This document shows positions 7,383 through 10,971 of a stretch of DNA of 10,971 bases, in pieces. The position numbers were made by a program, and so were the translations under genes. The stretch comes from Verrucomicrobiia bacterium. GTDB lineage: Bacteria > Verrucomicrobiota > Verrucomicrobiia > JABWAM01. Within the stretch, counting starts at the first letter, position 1. Each line of letters starts with the position of its first letter. The notes below the pieces were generated by a model that was given only the letters and a program-made list of their open reading frames with translations, had not been told where the DNA came from and made no database searches. The DNA is taken from the NCBI GenBank assembly GCA_013360985.1, contig JABWAM010000064.1:1-10971 (forward strand), given 5' to 3'.

Positions 7383-7649
7383 TCATCCTCCCGCCGATCC
7401 CCGCGCGCGACGGAGGAGGTCCTCCGCGCGGGCAAGATCTTCGAGGGACGCCTGGCGTCGTTGAGAACGGCGGCGCACGGTGTCGCGGAGTGTTTCGAGG
7501 TCCGCGATCTCGGGCGTTCGCCGGGAATCCCAGCTTTCCGCGTCCTCCTCCTTGAACTGAAAGCGGTACTGTTTGCCGAAGCACCGGACGCGCACCCGAT
7601 ACCGGCGTCCGTCGGCGCGACGGGCTTTCCATTCCATGTCGCGACGCAT
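7383..7649 (-). CDS. Small basic protein of unknown function, downstream of recD2-like gene
   Basis: I do not recognise this 88-residue protein. The N-terminal half (to about residue 40) alternates charged and hydrophobic or aromatic residues, as in RRYRVRVRCFGKQYRFQF, suggesting short beta strands. The second half (about 45-84) is Arg/Glu/Leu-rich and likely helical or coiled-coil. There is no signal peptide or membrane segment, and one cysteine. Support for being real: the ATG is only 7 nt past the helicase stop, with GGAAAGGA ending 10 nt upstream of it, and the amino-acid mixture looks natural. An overlapping frame starting at 7660 is Ser/Arg-rich and looks like a shadow. It would be cotranslated with the helicase; a nucleic-acid-binding or partner role is only a guess from charge and place. 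Confidence 0.6.
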   Translation of the reverse strand: MRRDMEWKARRADGRRYRVRVRCFGKQYRFQFKEEDAESWDSRRTPEIADLETLRDTVRRRSQRRQASLEDLARAEDLLRRARGSAGG

Positions 7650-7656
7650 CGGCGGA

Positions 7657-8991
7657 TCATCCTTTCCCGTCGCGTTCCATCAGCCGCGCCTTGAGCATCC
7701 CGTAACGCTGGGCGGTTTTGTCGTTGCGGACGGCGATCGCGAGCGCCTTTGCGGCGCCGACGACGACGACGAGTTTTTTGCCGCGCGTGATCGCCGTGTA
7801 GAGGAGGTTGCGTTGGAGCATTACGTAATGTTGCGTGAGGATGGGGATCACGACGACCGGGTACTCGCTTCCCTGGGATTTGTGGATGGAGATCGCGTAG
7901 GCGGGGAGGAGTTCATCGAGGTCCGTGAACTCGTACTCGACGAGCCGTTCGTCCACGCGCACCGAGAGTTTCGCGGCATCGCGGTCAATGGCGACCACGC
8001 GCCCGAGGTCGCCGTTGAAGACGTCCTTGTCGTAGTTGTTCCGGATCTGCATCACCTTGTCGCCGATGCGATAGAGGCGCCCGAAACGCTCGATTTCGGG
8101 GATGACGCCGTCGCGATGGAGGCGGAACTTCGGGTCGGCGCGCTTCGGGTTGAGCGCGGCCTGAAGTTCGCGGTTGAGGTTTTCCACGCCGCAGACGCCG
8201 CGGTGCATCGGCGCCATGACCTGGATCTCCTCGATCGGATCGAACTGGAAGGCGCGCGGGATTTCGTCGGAAACGAGCTTCACGATCCGGCGGACGGCCG
8301 CCTCGGGGCTGTCGGCGGGAAGGAGATGGAAATCGGAGGCGGTGCTCAAGCCGTTTGCGGACGGCGCCGCCGCGGCGCATTCCCCGGGACGGCCGGCCTC
8401 CGGATCGGCGGGCGGCGAGTCCTCGTCCCCGGTTAGGTCGCGCGCCATCGCGAGCATCGGGGTCGCCGCGGAGTTTTCGGGGAGTTTGCCTTCGTTGACG
8501 CGGTGGGCGTTGACCACGATCTGGCTGCGGTGATGCTGGCGAAAGATCTGGTTGAGCCGGATGACGGGGGCGATCCCGGAATCGATCACGTCGCGGAGGA
8601 AGTTGCCGGGTCCGACGGACGGAAGCTGGTCCACGTCGCCGACCAGCACAACCGAAGCCGTCGGCGGAATTGCGTTGAGGAGGTGAAAGGCCAGGGGGAC
8701 ATCGAGCATCGAGGTCTCGTCCACGACCACGAGATCGGCTTCGATCGGGTTCGCCGCGTGATGCGTGAAGTCGTGGTCCTGCGGATCGTACTTCAGCAGG
8801 CGATGGATCGTCTGAGCGAAGTAGGAACAGCTTTCCGAGAGGCGTTTGGCGGCGCGTCCCGTGGGGGCGCAGAGGGCGATCCTGGCTTTCTTGTAGGCGA
8901 GAATCTTGACGATGCCGCGGATGATGGTGGTCTTGCCGACGCCCGGGCCGCCGGTGATGACGACGAGCTTGGAGGTGATCGCCGCGCGGAC
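7657..8991 (-). other. recD2: RecD2-derived part of the chimeric frame
   Basis: This part contains the complete helicase motor of a RecD2-like protein up to its natural C-terminus (MLKARLMERDGKG). Between motif IV and the next conserved strand, residues near 367-411 form an Asp/Pro/Ala/Gly-rich insert (TGDEDSPPADPEAG and after) that is probably a flexible loop. The neighbouring small gene at 7383-7649 is coupled to this end, so this half is likely the native local gene and its true N-terminus is what has been lost. Confidence 0.85.
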
Positions 8992-9567
8992 CGCCTCGCG
9001 CTGGGCGTCGCTCATGCTCTTCTTTTCCAGGAACTCGCCGGCGGTCTTGAATCGCCCCTTGGCGAACACCTCGGGCTCGATGCCAGCGCGGTCGAGCACC
9101 CCCCGGAGGTACGTCGCCTCGATGGCGAAGCCCGTGAGGTCGAGGTGAGTCTCGGGTCCGAGCAGGACCTGGTCGGCGGCGCTGGCAACATACGTGGCGA
9201 GCGTGCCGCCGCCGTGCGGAAGGTAGACGGCCACCTTCTTCCCGGCGGCGCGCAAGGCAAGCAACAGATCTCGGAGTGACGTGGCGCGCGCGCTGCCGAC
9301 GCGCAGGGCATCGATCCGGAACAGCACCCCGGTGACGCGCGTGTCAGCACGGACCGCGGCCAGCACGCGGCGAAGCGAGTGCAGGGCCACCGGCTGGTGG
9401 CGGCGCTGCCAGAACGGCACTCGCCGAGCGACCTCCGTCAGGCCGCCGTCGATCTTCACTTCGAGCCAGGCGCCCTCGGGCGCGGCCCGCCAGCGGCGCA
9501 CCAGGCGCAGCGGCAAGAGGGCGAGCAAGACCAAGTCGAGGGCCAGAGCGAAGGCGATGCGCAGCAA
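7657..9567 (-). CDS. Chimeric open frame: SppA N-terminal half joined to RecD2-type helicase motor
   Basis: One uninterrupted frame of 636 residues, starting at TTG 9567 (in-frame TAA at 9580-9582; CTG at 9564 is an alternative). Residues 1-20 are a signal anchor; to about 187 the chain matches the N-terminal half of SppA, a membrane serine peptidase. From about 188 it is a RecD2 superfamily 1B helicase: Walker A GGPGVGKTT (206-214), CAPTGRAAKRL, DETSMLD with Asp283-Glu284, GDVDQLPSVGPG, LNQIFRQ, AISIHKSQGSEYP and LLYTAITRGKK. RecD2 is a cytoplasmic 5'-3' DNA helicase and normally carries about 300 residues of N-terminal OB and helix-hairpin-helix sequence, absent here. SppA normally continues with a second half that holds the serine nucleophile, also absent. 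A membrane-anchored peptidase half on a DNA helicase makes no known functional sense, so the helicase call is firm but the full-length product is doubtful. Confidence 0.7.
   Translation of the reverse strand: MLRIAFALALDLVLLALLPLRLVRRWRAAPEGAWLEVKIDGGLTEVARRVPFWQRRHQPVALHSLRRVLAAVRADTRVTGVLFRIDALRVGSARATSLRDLLLALRAAGKKVAVYLPHGGGTLATYVASAADQVLLGPETHLDLTGFAIEATYLRGVLDRAGIEPEVFAKGRFKTAGEFLEKKSMSDAQREAVRAAITSKLVVITGGPGVGKTTIIRGIVKILAYKKARIALCAPTGRAAKRLSESCSYFAQTIHRLLKYDPQDHDFTHHAANPIEADLVVVDETSMLDVPLAFHLLNAIPPTASVVLVGDVDQLPSVGPGNFLRDVIDSGIAPVIRLNQIFRQHHRSQIVVNAHRVNEGKLPENSAATPMLAMARDLTGDEDSPPADPEAGRPGECAAAAPSANGLSTASDFHLLPADSPEAAVRRIVKLVSDEIPRAFQFDPIEEIQVMAPMHRGVCGVENLNRELQAALNPKRADPKFRLHRDGVIPEIERFGRLYRIGDKVMQIRNNYDKDVFNGDLGRVVAIDRDAAKLSVRVDERLVEYEFTDLDELLPAYAISIHKSQGSEYPVVVIPILTQHYVMLQRNLLYTAITRGKKLVVVVGAAKALAIAVRNDKTAQRYGMLKARLMERDGKG
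8983..9015 (-). other. Seam between SppA-like and RecD2-like sequence
   Basis: Residues MSDAQREAVRA are encoded here. The beginning fits SppA, where the catalytic-lysine stretch is followed by a D/E-M-S-x-A-x-R-E-A pattern. The end fits RecD2, where Q-R-x-A-V precedes TSKxxVITGGPG. Both families can therefore share about 18-25 nt around GACGCCCAGCGCGAGGCG (8992-9009), enough to serve as an overlap or recombination point. Confidence 0.75.
9004..9567 (-). other. sppA: SppA (S49 peptidase) N-terminal half
   Basis: The segment begins with a signal anchor (MLRIAFALALDLVLLALLPL) and runs through the first Clp-like domain of a long-form SppA, which degrades cleaved signal peptides at the cytoplasmic membrane. 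Landmarks are VLFRIDAL, the AAGKKVAVYLPHGGGTLATYVASAADQ region, LDLTGFAIEATYLRGVLD and GRFKTAGEFLEKKSMSDAQREA. These line up with E. coli SppA, where GTYKSA contains the general-base Lys209; here it is Lys174. The serine nucleophile would be in the missing second half. Thus it cannot be an active peptidase as it stands. Confidence 0.85.
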
Positions 9568-9615
9568 GGGCGAGGATCTTTACGCGATGCGGCGTGCGCG
9601 TCGATGGCCGAGGGC

Positions 9616-9621
9616 TATCTT
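9616..9621 (+). promoter_or_regulatory. -10-like box TATCTT directly before the lipoprotein start
   Basis: TATCTT ends 6 nt before the ATG at 9628, which would put the transcription start at or next to the start codon (leaderless). No clear -35 element is seen. Support comes from the identical spacing of a better -10 box in front of the neighbouring kinase gene. Confidence 0.4.
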
Positions 9622-9627
9622 GATGGT

Positions 9628-9828
9628 ATGTACCGGACAGCCCTGATCATCGCGCTGGCGAGCGCCTTGGCCTGGGGTTGTGCCTCGAGCCCTCTGCCTG
9701 CCCCAAAACCGCCGCCTCCCGCAGAACCACGGACCCGGGTCGAGCAGCCCGCCGTCCACGAGGAACAGCCCAAGCTCATCGCGCCTCCGCCGGCCTACGG
9801 CAACAAAGTCGTCCTGGCCTGCCGCTGA
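9628..9828 (+). CDS. Short putative lipoprotein, proline-rich
   Basis: Product of 66 residues with an N-terminal export signal, MYRTALIIALASALAWGC, followed by a Pro/Ala/Glu-rich stretch (residues 21-57) and a short end GNKVVLACR. Cys18 after Ala-Trp-Gly would be the lipidation site; Trp at -2 and Ala at -3 make the lipobox atypical, so a plain signal peptide is possible. There is no recognised domain. ATG 9628 is chosen over the in-frame ATG at 9604 because it gives a clean signal peptide and sits at the right distance from a -10-like box. The gene is divergent from the SppA-like frame (60-bp gap) and 39 nt ahead of the kinase. Function is unknown; a small surface or periplasmic protein is inferred. 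Confidence 0.6.
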   Translation: MYRTALIIALASALAWGCASSPLPAPKPPPPAEPRTRVEQPAVHEEQPKLIAPPPAYGNKVVLACR

Positions 9829-9855
9829 GGGCCGGGCCGAAGCCCCGCTCCCTGG

Positions 9856-9861
9856 TATACT
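9856..9861 (+). promoter_or_regulatory. Extended -10 box TGGTATACT before the kinase gene
   Basis: TATACT at 9856-9861 is a near-consensus -10 hexamer with the TGn extension at 9853-9855. The kinase ATG at 9868 follows after 6 nt, so initiation by a housekeeping sigma factor would begin at the start codon and give a leaderless mRNA. No good -35 is seen, which an extended -10 can compensate for. Confidence 0.55.
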
Positions 9862-9867
9862 GCTGGG

Positions 9868-10971
9868 ATGCCCCCGGCCGGAGGCCCCTCTCACGAAGTG
9901 CGCGCGGGCACCCGCCTCGGCCGCTACGAGATCTTGGTGCCAGTCGCCCAGGGCGGCATGGCCCGCGTCTGGGCCGCCAAGCAACATGGGCAGCGCGGCT
10001 TCAGCAAGCTGGTGGCGATCAAGACCATCTTGCCCGGGCTCGCCAACGATCCGGCATTCGAGTCGATGTTCCTCGACGAGGCGCATCTTTCGGCCGGGGT
10101 CCACCACCCCAACGTGTGCGAGATCTTCGACCTCGGCGAGGACGCCGGCGCGCTCTACATCGCGATGGAGTGGGTGAACGGCGAGGCGCTGAACCGCATC
10201 GTCAAGCCACCGGTTCCCAAGGGCGAGAAGGGCGTCGCGCAGCGGCTGAACGCCCGCATCGCCGCCCGCATCGTCGCGGACGCCGCCAAGGGGCTGCACG
10301 CCGCCCACGAGCTTCGGGACGACAGCGGCGAGCTCGTGGGGCTGGTGCACCGCGACGTGTCGCCGCAGAACATCTTGGTGTCGCTCGACGGGGTGGTGAA
10401 GGTCACCGACTTCGGGGTGGCGAAGGCGCTGCGCAATCAGCAAGAGGCGACCATGGCCGGCCAGGTCAAGGGCAAGGTCGCCTACATGTCACCCGAGCAG
10501 GCACGGGGCGGCGCCATCGACCGCCGCAGCGACGTCTTCGCCCTGGGGATCGTGCTGTACGAGATCACCACCGCGGTGCGTCCGTTCTCGGGCGTGAACG
10601 AGCTGGAAGTGATGAAGTCGCTGGCCAGCGGGCGCTTCGACCCGCCGAGCGCCGTGGTGGCCGGTTACCCGAAAGAGCTGGAGACCATCGTGCTCACCGC
10701 CATGAGCATGGATCCGGCGCAGCGCTACCCCAGCGCCGACGCGGTGCGGGTGGCGCTGGAAGAGTGGCTCACACGCTCGGGGCCCGTGGTCACCGAAGCG
10801 CACATCGCGGCCACCGTACGCGAGCGTGTGGGGCAGCACGTCGACGACCGCCTCGCCAAGATCCGCGAGCGCACCCGGGTCGCCGCGCCGGACGCCTCCA
10901 CCATTCCCGAGTCGGTCGCCCAGCCGCCTGCGGCGCCGCCACCGCAAGAAGCGTCGAGCGCGTTCGCACAG
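9868..10971 (+). CDS. Hanks-type Ser/Thr protein kinase, PknB-like (3' partial)
   Basis: Eukaryotic-like kinase, 368 residues visible, cut by the window end. The catalytic domain spans about residues 20-300: glycine loop AQGGMARVWAAK (27-38), ATP-binding Lys52 in VAIKTI, helix-C Glu71, catalytic loop HRDVSPQN from His161 with Asp163, DFG at 181-183, and the MSPEQARG activation-segment end at 207-214. All residues needed for activity are present. After it come a helical EHI/RERVGQHVDDRLAKIRERT-type stretch and a Pro/Ala-rich linker, typical of kinases with a C-terminal membrane segment or sensor that would lie beyond the window. HRDVSPQN and AHE..D..G are characteristic of Myxococcota kinases. 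ATG 9868 is preferred since it is 6 nt after a strong -10 box and no ribosome binding site is seen. Confidence 0.93.
   Translation, partial: MPPAGGPSHEVRAGTRLGRYEILVPVAQGGMARVWAAKQHGQRGFSKLVAIKTILPGLANDPAFESMFLDEAHLSAGVHHPNVCEIFDLGEDAGALYIAMEWVNGEALNRIVKPPVPKGEKGVAQRLNARIAARIVADAAKGLHAAHELRDDSGELVGLVHRDVSPQNILVSLDGVVKVTDFGVAKALRNQQEATMAGQVKGKVAYMSPEQARGGAIDRRSDVFALGIVLYEITTAVRPFSGVNELEVMKSLASGRFDPPSAVVAGYPKELETIVLTAMSMDPAQRYPSADAVRVALEEWLTRSGPVVTEAHIAATVRERVGQHVDDRLAKIRERTRVAAPDASTIPESVAQPPAAPPPQEASSAFAQ

Noticed and set aside
7190..7660. A 156-residue - strand frame beginning at 7660 with an ATGA overlap on the helicase stop
   Set aside because: The overlap is attractive, but the product is Ser/Arg/Pro-rich without structure, while the frame starting at 7649 gives a natural-looking protein over the same stretch.
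8983..9567. A genuine new anchored peptidase-helicase system
   Set aside because: Both halves are truncated at a shared short stretch and codon use changes there. Without spanning-read evidence, a chimeric join is the simpler account, so it is reported as an anomaly and not as a new system.
9580..10443. A 287-residue - strand frame opposite the kinase and lipoprotein
   Set aside because: Antisense to a kinase with all catalytic residues; no motifs of its own.
1..10971. CRISPR array, insertion sequence, phage or toxin-antitoxin genes
   Set aside because: No spaced direct repeats, transposase or integrase motifs, terminal inverted repeats or toxin-like gene pairs were seen on either strand.

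Overview
The window is high-GC bacterial DNA carrying eight protein-coding units that can be supported, two of them cut by the window edges. It reads as two unlike segments joined near 8983-9015. The left segment (1 to about 8990) looks like a diderm bacterium, because it carries an LPS-type family 9 glycosyltransferase. Its lineage cannot be fixed from sequence alone. The right segment (about 9000-10971) looks like Myxococcota: its Ser/Thr kinase has the HRDVSPQN catalytic loop and truncated, linker-rich C-terminus common in that phylum.

Left segment, + strand, 2-3277: a tight cassette of a short-chain dehydrogenase/reductase (5' cut), an acetate/propionate-type CoA-transferase overlapping it by ATGA, and a thiolase 13 nt further on. 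Together they can interconvert acetyl-CoA, acetoacetyl-CoA, 3-hydroxyacyl-CoA and free short-chain acids. Convergent to it on the - strand (3309-5620) lie an M20 deacylase/peptidase and, 14 nt downstream, a heptosyltransferase-like protein. A 180-bp divergent spacer separates the M20 gene from the HemW-like radical SAM protein (+, 5801-7018, GTG start).

From 7019 to 7382 there is no gene I can support, only hairpins that could end transcription from both sides. On the - strand, 7383-7649 encodes an 88-residue unknown protein just downstream of a RecD2-type helicase.

The main anomaly is the open frame 9567-7657 (-). Its first ~190 residues are the N-terminal half of a signal peptide peptidase SppA. 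It then changes, in frame, at a shared SDAQREAV stretch into the motor domain of RecD2. Both parents lack an essential half, and codon choice shifts across the seam, so an assembly chimera is the leading explanation. To the right are a very short putative lipoprotein (9628-9828) and the kinase (9868 to the end). Both of these start codons sit 6 nt after a -10-like hexamer, suggesting leaderless transcripts. I found no CRISPR array, tRNA, rRNA, insertion sequence or defence system.
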